The notes under the pieces: generated by a model
Seen by the model: the letters and a program-made list of their open reading frames with translations, nothing else
The model's database searches: none
What the model was told of the DNA's origin: nothing
Translations under genes and position numbers: made by a program
Assembly (NCBI RefSeq): GCF_000016785.1
Contig: NC_009486.1
Coordinates: 620,001 to 684,000, forward strand
Source: Thermotoga petrophila RKU-1
Lineage (GTDB): Bacteria; Thermotogota; Thermotogae; Thermotogales; Thermotogaceae
Direction of reading: 5' to 3'
DNA: 64,000 nt
Shown: piece after piece, positions 53,203-61,433 of the stretch
How positions within the stretch are numbered: position 1 is the first letter of the stretch
How the letters are laid out: every line of letters begins with the position of its first letter

Positions 53203-53871
53203 TCATCTAAGGATGGAATTTATCCTCTTTGTGATATCTTTGCCCTGATCGGCGATCTTCGAAATAAGTCTTGCCACTTTGCTCAGGAACATCAGATCTA
53301 TTGGATTCATACTGTTCTTGAGGGAATAGAGTTTTTTACCAAGATTTCTTGATATTGCGTCGACTTCCCTCTCCTCCATGGACACGTCAAATATTTCTCT
53401 TTCTTCCTTTTCTTTTTCAAAAGGTGAAAAATCGCTCTCCGCGAGTACGCGGAGCTGTTCGATTACTTCGGTGGTTTCTCTGATAGTATCCAATACGTTT
53501 TCAACGAGTTCCCCGAACAACTCTTTGATATTCTCCGGCACATTTTCAACCCTGTTCATATCGAGCATAATGACGATATCCCTGACAAGGTCGAGAATCT
53601 CATCTGCTTTGTGAACTATGTAAAGAAAGTCATCTTTCTCGAAGTAGGTGTACTTCATTTTGAGATACATCCTCTTCAGCTTTGACTTGATCTCATCCGA
53701 CTCTCGCTCCAGAGAGATCACACGATTGAGGTGGCCTTCCCCGAATTTTCCGGCGAAGTAATCCTCGATAGCATCCTTGAGAAGTACAACAGCCGATTCG
53801 CCTCTTCTGGAAAGATTTATGAGAAGATCAATAGGAGACTCCTCCGGGAGCATTCTTTCTATAAATTTCAT
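53203..53871 (-). CDS. DUF47 / PhoU-like phosphate transport accessory protein
   Basis: A 222-residue, almost entirely helical protein with heptad-like leucine patterns. DEIKSKLKRMYLKMKYTYFEKDDFLYIVHKADEILDLVRDI is the DUF47 core; the acidic clusters around it bind metal in PhoU-fold proteins. Such proteins regulate the PiT transporter encoded directly after it. The start ATG at 53871 overlaps the ddl stop by 4 nt. There is no signal peptide, so it acts at the cytoplasmic face of the membrane. Confidence 0.88.
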   Translation of the reverse strand: MKFIERMLPEESPIDLLINLSRRGESAVVLLKDAIEDYFAGKFGEGHLNRVISLERESDEIKSKLKRMYLKMKYTYFEKDDFLYIVHKADEILDLVRDIVIMLDMNRVENVPENIKELFGELVENVLDTIRETTEVIEQLRVLAESDFSPFEKEKEEREIFDVSMEEREVDAISRNLGKKLYSLKNSMNPIDLMFLSKVARLISKIADQGKDITKRINSILR

Positions 53872-54779
53872 GCTCTCACCTCTCCCTTCAAAAAGGCGCT
53901 TTTTAAGATGATTTCAACGAGTTCCTCGAACTCGATCCCCCCCGCTTTCGCACTTGCTGGAAGATCACTGGTTTCTGTTAAACCTGGCACTGTGTTGATT
54001 TCCAGAAAGTAGAACCTACCATTGCTGAAAATACCATCCACTCTTCCAAAACCTCTGCAACCAGCTTCCACAAATGCTTTGAGGGCTGTTTCCTTGACGA
54101 GTCGTTCTTCCGAAGGATTCAAAGGAGCAGGAAGAATAAACTCAGTTTCACCTTTCGTGTACTTCGCAACGTAGTCGTAGAACCGACGCTTCGGTCGCAA
54201 CTCAAGAATGGGAAGGACCTCGAAACCTTTTTCTGTCTCTAAAATAGACACGGTCATCTCCCTGCCAGGGATGTACTTTTGAACAATCACACTCCCATAT
54301 CGTGGTAAATCTTCTTTGAGCGCGTGTTGAAACTCTTCATCCGATTCACAAATGAACACTCCTATACTTGAACCCTCCCTCCTCGGTTTTACCACACAGG
54401 GATACCCGAGGGGAGAAGTTTCCATGAATTCCCTGATCTCTATGAAATCAGGTATCTCGACGATGTCTTTTAAAAACCTGTAAGTTGCTAGTTTATCAAA
54501 GCAAATCATACTTGAAAACGCATCGGACCCGGTGTATCTAATTCCCAAAAAATCCAGAATTGCTTGAAGCGTTCCATCCTCACCAAAAGTTCCATGGAGA
54601 ACATTGAAGACCACATCAAAACTTTTTAACTGATCCACTTCTTTGAGAAAATCCTCTTTAACATCAAAAACGGTGTATTCATACCCAAGTTTTTCAAGAG
54701 CTTTTTTTACCCTTTCTCCGCTTCTCAGGGAGATTTCTCTTTCCCTTGATACTCCTCCCATCAGGAGAGCCACTCTCAC
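53868..54779 (-). CDS. ddl: D-alanine--D-alanine ligase
   Basis: Joins two D-alanines for peptidoglycan synthesis. The 303-residue ATP-grasp enzyme has LLMGGVSREREISLRSG, VKPRREGSSIGVFIC and EINTVPGLTETSDLP with magnesium-binding residues. The open frame reaches 54809, but GTG at 54779, with GGAGG 7 nt upstream, gives the known Thermotoga N-terminus MRVALLMGG. Even so its first 86 nt overlap the 3' end of topA in another frame, so these 28 codons serve two proteins. Confidence 0.95.
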   Translation of the reverse strand: MRVALLMGGVSREREISLRSGERVKKALEKLGYEYTVFDVKEDFLKEVDQLKSFDVVFNVLHGTFGEDGTLQAILDFLGIRYTGSDAFSSMICFDKLATYRFLKDIVEIPDFIEIREFMETSPLGYPCVVKPRREGSSIGVFICESDEEFQHALKEDLPRYGSVIVQKYIPGREMTVSILETEKGFEVLPILELRPKRRFYDYVAKYTKGETEFILPAPLNPSEERLVKETALKAFVEAGCRGFGRVDGIFSNGRFYFLEINTVPGLTETSDLPASAKAGGIEFEELVEIILKSAFLKGEVRA

Positions 54780-56595
54780 TGTCTTTCCTCCCCAGGAATA
54801 TTTTTCCATCGTCTATGACTGCAATTTCATCGTTTCTCACGCTTCTGGTGCTACCACACTCACATTTCAAATAGAAGCCGTATTTCCCAAAAGAGAGTCT
54901 CATTTCTTTTCCACACGAACATTTCTGGTTCGTTGGAAAATCGATCACAATCCTGTCGTTCCTATCGAACACACTGGAAAAGGATTGATAAAACTCTTGC
55001 AAGACGATCTTGTCTGTCTTCTTGCCCTGTTCGACTTCATCGAGATCCTTCTCCATCTCAGCCGTGAAAGAAACGCTAACAACGTCGGAGTACTTTTTCT
55101 CCAGATAATCCATGACAACACTTCCAACGACAGTAGGATAGAGATAACCTCTGATCTTCTTTATGTAACCCCTATTCAACAGGAGCTTTATCGTGGATGC
55201 GTAGGTGCTGGGACGACCTATACCAAGCCTTTCCATTTCCTTCACGAGTGAACCTTCAGTGTACCTTGGTTTTGGTTTGGTTTCCTGTTCTTCTATTTCT
55301 ACAACCACCGGTTTCACAGATTCTCCTTCTTCGAAAGGAAACTCCCCTGTGTTTCTTTCCGTCGTCCACACCTTTTCGTATCCATCGAAAATCTTTTTCA
55401 ACACCGTTCCTTTGAATCTGTACTTTCCGTCTTTTGTTCTCAGGACAAAGCGAGTTTCTTCGTATTGAGAAGGCTTCATCTGAGAAGCGAGAAATCTCTT
55501 CCATATCAACTCGTAGAGTTTTTTCTGGTCAGGATTCAGGTATTTCCCCGCTTCCTCGGGTGTCATGAAAACGTTCGTGGGACGAATCGCTTCGTGCGCA
55601 TCCTGTATTTTTGTGTTGCCTTTTCTCTTTGCTCCTTTCGCACCAACATAATCCTCTCCAAAGACTTCTGTTATCAGATTCCTGGCTTCATCTTTCGCGT
55701 AATCCGATACACGCGTTGAATCTGTTCTCATATAGGTTATGAACGCGATATGCCCATCTTTCGTTTCTACACCTTCATACAACTGCTGGGCGATCATCAT
55801 GGTTTTGGAAACGGAGAAACCCAGTTTGGAATACGCCTCCTGCTGGAGGGTACTGGTTTTGAAGGGTTCTGGAGGTGAAAAGTTTTTCAAAGAAACCTCT
55901 TTCTCCTCTACGACGAGTTCGTCTATACTCTTGATCTCTTTCAACGTTTCAGAGTCGAAAAACTTCTTTTCTTTCACATCTATTTCTGCCGTGAGACCAT
56001 CGAATTTGACGGTGATCTTGTGGTACTTCTTTGGTACAAACCTGAGGATTTCTCTCTCTCTATCACAAACGAGCTTCAGTGTAGCCGATTGGACCCTGCC
56101 AGCGCTCAGGTTGGTTTTAAAATTTCTCCAGAGTACCGGACTCAGAGAATAACCAACGATCCTATCCAGAATTCTCCTTGCAAGCTGTGCTCGAACTTTC
56201 TTCATGTCAATTTCTCGAGGATTTTTAACGGCTTCTCTTATCACGCGAGGAGTGATCTCAGAGAACACAATTCTGTTCTTCTTCCCAAGAGTGTTCGTCA
56301 CTCTGGCTATGTGCCAGGCTATAGCTTCTCCTTCCCTATCCATATCAGAAGCGATGAGCAGTTCTCCCTTTTTTGCAAGATCTTTCAGCTTTTCGACCAC
56401 TTTTTCTTTCCCTTTTATTACCACGAATTCCGGTTCGAAATCCTTTTCCAGATCTATCCCAAATTTACTTTTGGGAAGATCTATGATATGACCCATCGAA
56501 GCGAAGACTTCGTATTCGTTTCCAAGAATACTCTTGATCGTCTTCGCCTTGGCAGGAGACTCAACGACGATGTATTTCTTCACTTTCCTATTCAT
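54694..56595 (-). CDS. topA: DNA topoisomerase I (omega protein)
   Basis: Relaxes negatively supercoiled DNA. The 633-residue type IA enzyme has the N-terminal Toprim fold (YIVVESPAKAKTIKSIL), the DxDxxGE-like DMDREGEAIAWH, and the active-site tyrosine in FITYMRTDSTRVSD. It ends in a single zinc motif C-S-C-X16-C-E-C, as reported for T. maritima. A basic tail of about 30 residues then follows, encoded within the ddl overlap. The gene overlaps the preceding YhaM-like gene by 8 nt. The organism's reverse gyrase, if present, is elsewhere. Confidence 0.96.
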   Translation of the reverse strand: MNRKVKKYIVVESPAKAKTIKSILGNEYEVFASMGHIIDLPKSKFGIDLEKDFEPEFVVIKGKEKVVEKLKDLAKKGELLIASDMDREGEAIAWHIARVTNTLGKKNRIVFSEITPRVIREAVKNPREIDMKKVRAQLARRILDRIVGYSLSPVLWRNFKTNLSAGRVQSATLKLVCDREREILRFVPKKYHKITVKFDGLTAEIDVKEKKFFDSETLKEIKSIDELVVEEKEVSLKNFSPPEPFKTSTLQQEAYSKLGFSVSKTMMIAQQLYEGVETKDGHIAFITYMRTDSTRVSDYAKDEARNLITEVFGEDYVGAKGAKRKGNTKIQDAHEAIRPTNVFMTPEEAGKYLNPDQKKLYELIWKRFLASQMKPSQYEETRFVLRTKDGKYRFKGTVLKKIFDGYEKVWTTERNTGEFPFEEGESVKPVVVEIEEQETKPKPRYTEGSLVKEMERLGIGRPSTYASTIKLLLNRGYIKKIRGYLYPTVVGSVVMDYLEKKYSDVVSVSFTAEMEKDLDEVEQGKKTDKIVLQEFYQSFSSVFDRNDRIVIDFPTNQKCSCGKEMRLSFGKYGFYLKCECGSTRSVRNDEIAVIDDGKIFLGRKDSESGSPDGRSIKGKRNLPEKRRKGKKSS

Positions 56596-57580
56596 CAGTT
56601 ACTTCACCTCTTAAAAAGATTCTCCTTCCCAGATTCTTATCGTACTCTGTCCATCCCTGATCCGTTTCGGAACTTTCAATAACCTCAATGAATCGAGCTA
56701 TCTTGGAATCCAAGTTCTCAACGTGGTGAACTATTAAAGCCTCTATCGTTTTTGGAACCACGGGTGATCCCCACTCGAGTTCTCCATGGTGAGAAAGGAT
56801 TATGTGCTCCAACTCGAGGATCTTGTGTTCTGGAATAGACAACTTTTTCCCCATTTCGCTGATCATAGCCGCCCCTATCGCTATATGCCCCTTCAACTCC
56901 CCTTCAGTGGTCACTTCGATCCCGGATTCTGTGATCTTGTACTCTTCCACCTTCCCAACATCATGAAGAAGGGCTCCAGTTATGAGAAGATCTCTATCGA
57001 GAGAGTAATATTTGCTGATCTCTCTGCAGATCTCAGCGACCGTGACACTGTGTTCCAGAAGACCGCCTATGTAGGCGTGATGAACTCTCATACCCGCCGG
57101 TGATCTGAAGAATTTTTCAGAGAACTCTTTATCTTCAAAGAAAGCCTTCAAGAGTTTTTTGTAGTGCTGATCTTTTACTTGATCCAAAAGAACAAAAAGT
57201 TTTTTCTTCAAAACCTCCAGGTCTTTCTTCGACTGTGCGACGAATTTTGTGTAATCGTACTCGTCGTTCTTCAGGATCTTTATAGCACCGTAATCGTTAT
57301 CCACGTTTATCTGTATTCTGTTCTCAAAAAATACCACTCTGCCTTTCACCCTGACGACGGTCCCTTCTTTCAAGCGTTGATCGTTGAGCTCAGCATTGTA
57401 CCAGTCTACAGCCCTGACGGTTCCCGTCCTGTCTTCCAGCGTCATGATCAGGAATTTCTTACTGTCTTTCGTCTCCTGGAGTTTTTTACTCCTAACCTTC
57501 AGGATGATTTCAACGCTGTCGTTGATACGACTCTTCAAATCCTGAACAAACAGTTCCTGTTTTAACAGATCTCTTGGCAT
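56588..57580 (-). CDS. YhaM-like 3'-5' exoribonuclease (OB fold + HD domain)
   Basis: A 330-residue protein with an N-terminal OB-fold nucleic-acid-binding domain (VEIILKVRSKKLQ to the YGAIKIL region) followed by an HD hydrolase domain: GGLLEHSVTVAEICREI supplies a metal histidine and LLITGALLHDVGKVEEY the HD pair. Bacillus YhaM, with this order, is a 3'-5' exonuclease. The open frame begins at 57622, but ATG at 57580, with GGTGAT upstream formed from the previous gene's end, is preferred. It overlaps topA by 8 nt. Confidence 0.88.
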   Translation of the reverse strand: MPRDLLKQELFVQDLKSRINDSVEIILKVRSKKLQETKDSKKFLIMTLEDRTGTVRAVDWYNAELNDQRLKEGTVVRVKGRVVFFENRIQINVDNDYGAIKILKNDEYDYTKFVAQSKKDLEVLKKKLFVLLDQVKDQHYKKLLKAFFEDKEFSEKFFRSPAGMRVHHAYIGGLLEHSVTVAEICREISKYYSLDRDLLITGALLHDVGKVEEYKITESGIEVTTEGELKGHIAIGAAMISEMGKKLSIPEHKILELEHIILSHHGELEWGSPVVPKTIEALIVHHVENLDSKIARFIEVIESSETDQGWTEYDKNLGRRIFLRGEVTDE

Positions 57581-57584
57581 CAAA

Positions 57585-57977
57585 TCACCGAGCTTCAAAA
57601 CAACCACTTCCCTTCTCGTCAATCAATTTCTTCAAAAGTTCAAAATCCTCCACGGGATGAGAGAAAACACGACGTGTTCCATCATTCAAATAGAAAACAA
57701 TCGACATCCCGTACCTTTCGACTCTCTCAATCGAAGAAAAATCAAAAGATTTCCTCTCCAGAACCACTCTGTTTTTTTCTACATCGATCACTATCTCTTT
57801 CTTGAAGAGAGTGAGCACCCATACACCAAAGATTATATCCAAAATCAGGAAGAAAATCCTCAAAATCAAGTGGAGAGGTTTATAAAAAAGGAAAATTGTG
57901 AGGTCAAAGCTCACAACCCATAGCAGAATCATGATGAACTTATACCAGAAAGGGACCCTGAATCTTATTACAGCCAT
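57585..57977 (-). CDS. Small membrane protein of unknown function
   Basis: I do not recognise the family. The 130-residue protein has two adjacent hydrophobic helices (about residues 10-30 and 36-58), then a soluble tail with KEIVIDVEKNRVVLERKSFDFSSIERVE, resembling a small PH-like or DUF-type beta domain in membrane proteins. The stop overlaps the ribosome site of the next gene, so they are translationally linked. Its link to RNA or DNA enzymes downstream is only by position. Confidence 0.7.
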   Translation of the reverse strand: MAVIRFRVPFWYKFIMILLWVVSFDLTIFLFYKPLHLILRIFFLILDIIFGVWVLTLFKKEIVIDVEKNRVVLERKSFDFSSIERVERYGMSIVFYLNDGTRRVFSHPVEDFELLKKLIDEKGSGCFEAR

Positions 57978-57984
57978 AAATAAT

Positions 57985-58001
57985 GCGGGCCAACAGCCCG
58001 C
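57985..58001 (-). terminator. Weak hairpin after rpmB
   Basis: GCGGGC-caaca-GCCCGC, followed on the minus strand by ATTATTTAT, comes immediately after the rpmB stop and before the small membrane protein gene. The short stem and interrupted T-run suggest partial termination. Confidence 0.5.
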
Positions 58002-58214
58002 TCACACCTCCGAAACTTGTCCAACGTACTTTTTCACTTTCCCAGACTTCAAACAGGATGTACAGACTCTCATCCTTTTAATCGTTCCATCTGGAAGCAC
58101 CACTCTTACTTTCTGGAGATTGGGTCTGAACCATCTTCCTGACTTCTTGTCTGAGTGACTAACGGTGTTTCCGGATCTAGGAGCTTTTCCGCACACTTCA
58201 CATCTCTTTGCCAT
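58002..58214 (-). CDS. rpmB: 50S ribosomal protein L28
   Basis: A 70-residue large-subunit protein. It begins [21 protein letters not shown], and a second pair CTSC lies near residue 53, so the zinc-binding form with two C-x-x-C motifs is present. [12 protein letters not shown] is the conserved RNA-contact stretch. The open frame extends 16 codons further, but the ATG at 58214 with GGGAGGG upstream matches family length. It follows smpB by 50 nt, with a hairpin after its stop. Confidence 0.96.
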   Translation of the reverse strand: MAKRCEVCGKAPRSGNTVSHSDKKSGRWFRPNLQKVRVVLPDGTIKRMRVCTSCLKSGKVKKYVGQVSEV

Positions 58215-58264
58215 GATCATGCCCTCCCGTGAGTCTGATTTCTCTCTCCAAGAGTATACCATAA

Positions 58265-58717
58265 CTATCTCGAATACTTCATGTACTCCCTGATCTTTCT
58301 TTCCATTTCCCTCTTTTTTATCGCTTCTCTCTTGTCATACTTCTTTTTTCCTCGAGCAACGGCTATCTCCACTTTTGCAATCCCGCGATCGTTGAAGTAT
58401 ATCTTCAGTGGAACTATCGTTACTCCCTCTTCCTGTACCTTACCCATGAGTCTCTTCAGTTCTCTTTTGTGAAGAAGCAGTTTCCTCGGCCTTTCAGGAT
58501 CGTGGTTGTAAACTCCACCGTGACTGTAGGGTGGAATGTGTAAATTCAAAAGGTAAAGCTCCCCGTTCTTGAATCTACAGAAGGAATCCTTGAAATTGAC
58601 TGAGCCGTTCCTCAGGGATTTCACTTCCGTTCCTGTGAGAACGATTCCCGCTTCGTAAGTTTCCAGGATCTCGTAGTCCGTGTAGGCTTTTTTGTTCGTG
58701 GCAACAACCTTCACCAT
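58265..58717 (-). CDS. smpB: SsrA-binding protein SmpB
   Basis: Delivers tmRNA to stalled ribosomes for trans-translation. The 150-residue OB-fold protein has [19 protein letters not shown] and [18 protein letters not shown], the family signature, and a basic C-terminal tail that enters the mRNA channel. ATG at 58717 begins 1 nt after the stop of the YraN-like gene; eight upstream codons of open frame are ignored. ssrA itself is not seen in the window. Confidence 0.96.
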   Translation of the reverse strand: MVKVVATNKKAYTDYEILETYEAGIVLTGTEVKSLRNGSVNFKDSFCRFKNGELYLLNLHIPPYSHGGVYNHDPERPRKLLLHKRELKRLMGKVQEEGVTIVPLKIYFNDRGIAKVEIAVARGKKKYDKREAIKKREMERKIREYMKYSR

Positions 58718-58718
58718 C

Positions 58719-59045
58719 TCACCCCAGCCAGATACCTTCAAAATGGTCTATTCCTTCCGGGGTCACCCTCACAAAATCAACCCGCGCTGGTCCTTTTAAT
58801 TTGTTCTGAATCATGTAAAATCTCGCTGTCTGTTCCAGGTTCCTCACCTTTTTGAGATCTATTCTTTCAAGAGGATCCACTTTCCCACTTCCGCTTTTGA
58901 CTTCCACGAAAACTATCTCTCTCCCATCGCGCGCCACTATGTCTATCTCACCGTACTTCGTTCTGTAGTTTCTTTCAAGAATTTTGTAACCTTTTTTCTT
59001 CAAAAATTTACATGCGAGTTCTTCCGCTTCCTTCCAGTCCATCAT
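58719..59045 (-). CDS. YraN/UPF0102-family endonuclease-like protein
   Basis: A 108-residue protein of the restriction-endonuclease fold. It has [42 protein letters not shown], the E-x-D-(x)n-E-x-K metal-site pattern of this superfamily and almost the whole UPF0102 motif. The biological role of the family is not established; a link with DNA processing or uptake is guessed from frequent neighbours such as dprA, which also lies close here. Two ATG codons at its start overlap the gatC stop. Confidence 0.88.
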   Translation of the reverse strand: MMDWKEAEELACKFLKKKGYKILERNYRTKYGEIDIVARDGREIVFVEVKSGSGKVDPLERIDLKKVRNLEQTARFYMIQNKLKGPARVDFVRVTPEGIDHFEGIWLG

Positions 59046-59332
59046 CTGTGGATTCCGGGGACTTTTATGTGACCGTCTTTTTCTTCCGGGAAGTTCTTCT
59101 TTATGAGGTCCCGCATTTCAAAGAACCTCGGATCTCCTTTTCTGAGTTTGGCGCTGTCCTCAACGGGTGTGTACATTGGCTCCACACCCTCCACGTCGAC
59201 TTCGTTGAGGAGCTCCACGTAATCGAGTATCTCCTGAAAATCTTTCATCAGACTTTCTCTCTGGTCTTCGGAGAGTTCTAACCTTGCCAGATTTTCAAGA
59301 TGAAGTACCAGGTCCTTTGTAACCTTTATCAT
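59042..59332 (-). CDS. gatC: Aspartyl/glutamyl-tRNA amidotransferase subunit C
   Basis: Small stabilising subunit of the GatCAB complex that converts Glu-tRNAGln (or Asp-tRNAAsn) to the amide form. The 96-residue protein has the conserved HLENLARLELSEDQRE start and the LNEVDVEGVEPMYTP core, ending with KVPGI, the belt residues that wrap GatA. gatA and gatB are elsewhere. The first 38 nt overlap the end of csrA in another frame. Confidence 0.93.
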   Translation of the reverse strand: MIKVTKDLVLHLENLARLELSEDQRESLMKDFQEILDYVELLNEVDVEGVEPMYTPVEDSAKLRKGDPRFFEMRDLIKKNFPEEKDGHIKVPGIHR

Positions 59333-59546
59333 TTTTTAAAACCCCCTTCAGGTCATCTTTTGAAACTTCAGAAGCTTTTATGTTCTCACTCTTGAGTTCT
59401 TCGTAGAGTTCCTCACGAAGAATCTTCACATGCCTTGGTGCCTCTATACCAATTTTAACAGAATTTCCTTCTATCTTCAGGACAGTAATCACTATGTCCT
59501 CACCAATCACGATCTTTTCCCCTACTCTTCTAGTGAGAACCAGCAC
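59295..59546 (-). CDS. csrA: Carbon storage regulator CsrA
   Basis: RNA-binding translational regulator recognising GGA in leader loops. The 83-residue protein starts at GTG 59546 (open frame reaches 59573), giving the canonical MLVLTRRVGEKIVIG, then GNSVKIGIEAPRHVKILREELYEEL. It is longer than typical CsrA (about 61-75) by a charged tail encoded mostly in the overlap with gatC. Thermotogota usually have FliW as antagonist, which is not in this window. GGGGTGAT precedes the start, within 4 nt of the dprA stop. Confidence 0.93.
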   Translation of the reverse strand: MLVLTRRVGEKIVIGEDIVITVLKIEGNSVKIGIEAPRHVKILREELYEELKSENIKASEVSKDDLKGVLKNDKGYKGPGTSS

Positions 59547-59550
59547 GTTA

Positions 59551-60564
59551 TCACCCCAGCAATCTGTATGCACCGCCGTCGAACCAGATCATTCCCATCA
59601 GTTCCATCTCCGATATCACCCTGAGGACCTCCGAAACGCTCCACCCCAATTCTTCAACAAGCTCATCGACTGTTTTTGGCGAACTTCTCAACAGATCGTA
59701 GATCTTCTTTTTGTCATCATCGAGCGATGGGGAAGCGATTCTTCTGATTCCAAAATGAGTTTCAAGGTCTTCCTCGTCGGTGAGGGGATAGGCACCCGAC
59801 TTTATCAGATAGTTCGTACCTTTGCTGGTCTTCCTATCTATATCACCGGGAACGGCGAACACATCACGACCGCTTTCCAGAGCAAACTTCACCGTTATGA
59901 GTGCACCGCTTTTGATGGGAGCCTCTGTGACGATGATCGCATCAGAAAGACCCGCTATGATTCGATTTCTCGCTGGAAAATGATGTTTTCGAGCACGAGT
60001 TCCCATTGGATACTCACTGACAACACACCCGTTTTTCACAATTTCATGGAAGAGTCGTTCGTTCGATCGCGGATAAACAACATCCACTCCTGTGCCGAGA
60101 ACCGCCACCGTCTTTCCTCCAGAACTCAGGGCTTCCTTGTGTGCAACGGAATCTATTCCAAACGCCATGCCGGAAACGATCACAAAGTATTCGCTCAGCA
60201 GTTTAACAAAGCGCTTTGTGACGTTCACTCCATAACTTGTGGGTCTCCTTGTTCCTACAACTCCCACACATTTTTCTTTCAAGAGTTCCGTGTTGCCCCT
60301 CACAAAAAGAACAGCTGGCGGATACCTGATCTCCCTCAAGTGCTGGGGGTAGTCATCTTCCCAGAACGAAACGAGCTTCACATTGTGTTTCCTTATCAGT
60401 TCCTTTTGCCTTTCTAATTCTTCTTTTCCGCACTTTTCAAGAAACTTCCTCGTCTTTTTTGGATCCGCGTTCTTCAGAAATTTTTCGAGAGGTAACTCCG
60501 GTTCCAGTTCCCGAAGATGGAACTCACCACGATGAACGAGCAGAGCCATCTCAAGAGGAGACAT
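59551..60564 (-). CDS. dprA: DNA processing protein DprA
   Basis: Loads RecA on incoming single-stranded DNA in natural transformation. The 337-residue protein has the Rossmann-like core with GVVGTRRPTSYGVNVTKRF and VSGMAFGIDSVAHKEAL, then AVLGTGVDVVYPRSN and PARNRIIAGLSDAIIVTEAP; a C-terminal winged-helix region (SPKTVDELVEELGWSVSEV) follows. ATG at 60564 overlaps the rnfB stop by 14 nt, with GAGGAG upstream. Thermotoga strains have been reported to exchange DNA, and this gene is a candidate part of that machinery. Confidence 0.95.
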   Translation of the reverse strand: MSPLEMALLVHRGEFHLRELEPELPLEKFLKNADPKKTRKFLEKCGKEELERQKELIRKHNVKLVSFWEDDYPQHLREIRYPPAVLFVRGNTELLKEKCVGVVGTRRPTSYGVNVTKRFVKLLSEYFVIVSGMAFGIDSVAHKEALSSGGKTVAVLGTGVDVVYPRSNERLFHEIVKNGCVVSEYPMGTRARKHHFPARNRIIAGLSDAIIVTEAPIKSGALITVKFALESGRDVFAVPGDIDRKTSKGTNYLIKSGAYPLTDEEDLETHFGIRRIASPSLDDDKKKIYDLLRSSPKTVDELVEELGWSVSEVLRVISEMELMGMIWFDGGAYRLLG

Positions 60565-60844
60565 TCTTGTACTCCTCGAGAATCTTCTTTATCTTCTCTT
60601 CGACACCCTGAGGTCTTCCGGGGAGACACCTGTTCGTTTCCGCCTGACCCTTCACGATCGCCTTCGCGTAGGCTTCACACCCGGCAAAACCGCACGCGCC
60701 ACAGTTTATTCCAGGAAGAACCTCCGTTATCATCTTCACACGTGGATCTTCTTCCACCTTGAATTTCTGCGCAGAATAAGCAAGAAAAGCCCCGAACCCA
60801 AAACCCAGAACAGCGAGCAAGAGCGTCGAGTAGATGACTTCCAA
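60551..60844 (-). CDS. rnfB: Rnf complex subunit B, N-terminal portion only
   Basis: Electron-transfer subunit. The 97-residue product has a membrane helix (VIYSTLLLAVLGFGFGAFLAY) and the CGACGFAGCEAY 4Fe-4S motif with a fourth Cys in RCLPGRP. In other bacteria two ferredoxin-type 4Fe-4S modules follow (total 190-330 residues). Here the gene ends in a helical tail and dprA starts. No frame downstream has the missing C-x-x-C-x-x-C motifs. TTG at 60844 is chosen over the GTG at 60853 that lies within the ribosome site. A separate ferredoxin may supply electrons. Confidence 0.9.
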   Translation of the reverse strand: MEVIYSTLLLAVLGFGFGAFLAYSAQKFKVEEDPRVKMITEVLPGINCGACGFAGCEAYAKAIVKGQAETNRCLPGRPQGVEEKIKKILEEYKNVSS

Positions 60845-60857
60845 CTCCTTCACCTCC

Positions 60858-61433
60858 TCACAGCTTCACCATTCCCTGGAATCCCATGAAAGCAAGCGAA
60901 AGAAGTCCCGCGGTGATGAGGGCTATGGCGGTGCCTTTGAAAGGCTCCGGCAGATCGTAGAGATCCATTTTTTCCCTTATTCCGGCGAATATCACAAGAG
61001 CAAGAGCGAATCCAAGACCAGATCCCAGTGCGTGGAAGACCGCCTCAACAAAGTTGAGCTTCATGAGACTGTTCAAAAGCACCATACCGAGGATCGCACA
61101 GTTTGTGGTGATGAGAGGCAGGAAAATACCAAGCGCTTCGTAGAGATCCGGGCTGGTTTTCTTCAAAAACAGTTCGACGAACTGGACGAAAGAAGCGATG
61201 ACGAGTATGAAGACGATCGTTCTCAGAAATTCAAGTCCTGTGGAGATAAGGAGCTTGTCCAGAAACCAGCTGATGGCAGCAGAAACCGTCATAACGAACG
61301 TAACGGCTATACCCATTCCTGTTGCCGTTTCCAACCTTTTGGAGACCCCCAGGAAGGGACAAATCCCGAGAAACCTCGCCAGAACGAAGTTGTTCACGAA
61401 TATGGCAGAAAAGAAGAGCAAAAACACCTTCAT
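60858..61433 (-). CDS. rnfA: Rnf complex subunit A
   Basis: A 191-residue, six-helix inner-membrane subunit. It begins VFLLFFSAIFVNNFVLARFLGICPFLGVS, with the ICPFLGV cysteine that, with the RnfE cysteine, holds an intramembrane iron-sulfur site in this family. The ATG at 61433 overlaps the rnfE stop by 4 nt. It is related to RnfE by an old duplication, with inverted topology. Confidence 0.95.
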   Translation of the reverse strand: MKVFLLFFSAIFVNNFVLARFLGICPFLGVSKRLETATGMGIAVTFVMTVSAAISWFLDKLLISTGLEFLRTIVFILVIASFVQFVELFLKKTSPDLYEALGIFLPLITTNCAILGMVLLNSLMKLNFVEAVFHALGSGLGFALALVIFAGIREKMDLYDLPEPFKGTAIALITAGLLSLAFMGFQGMVKL

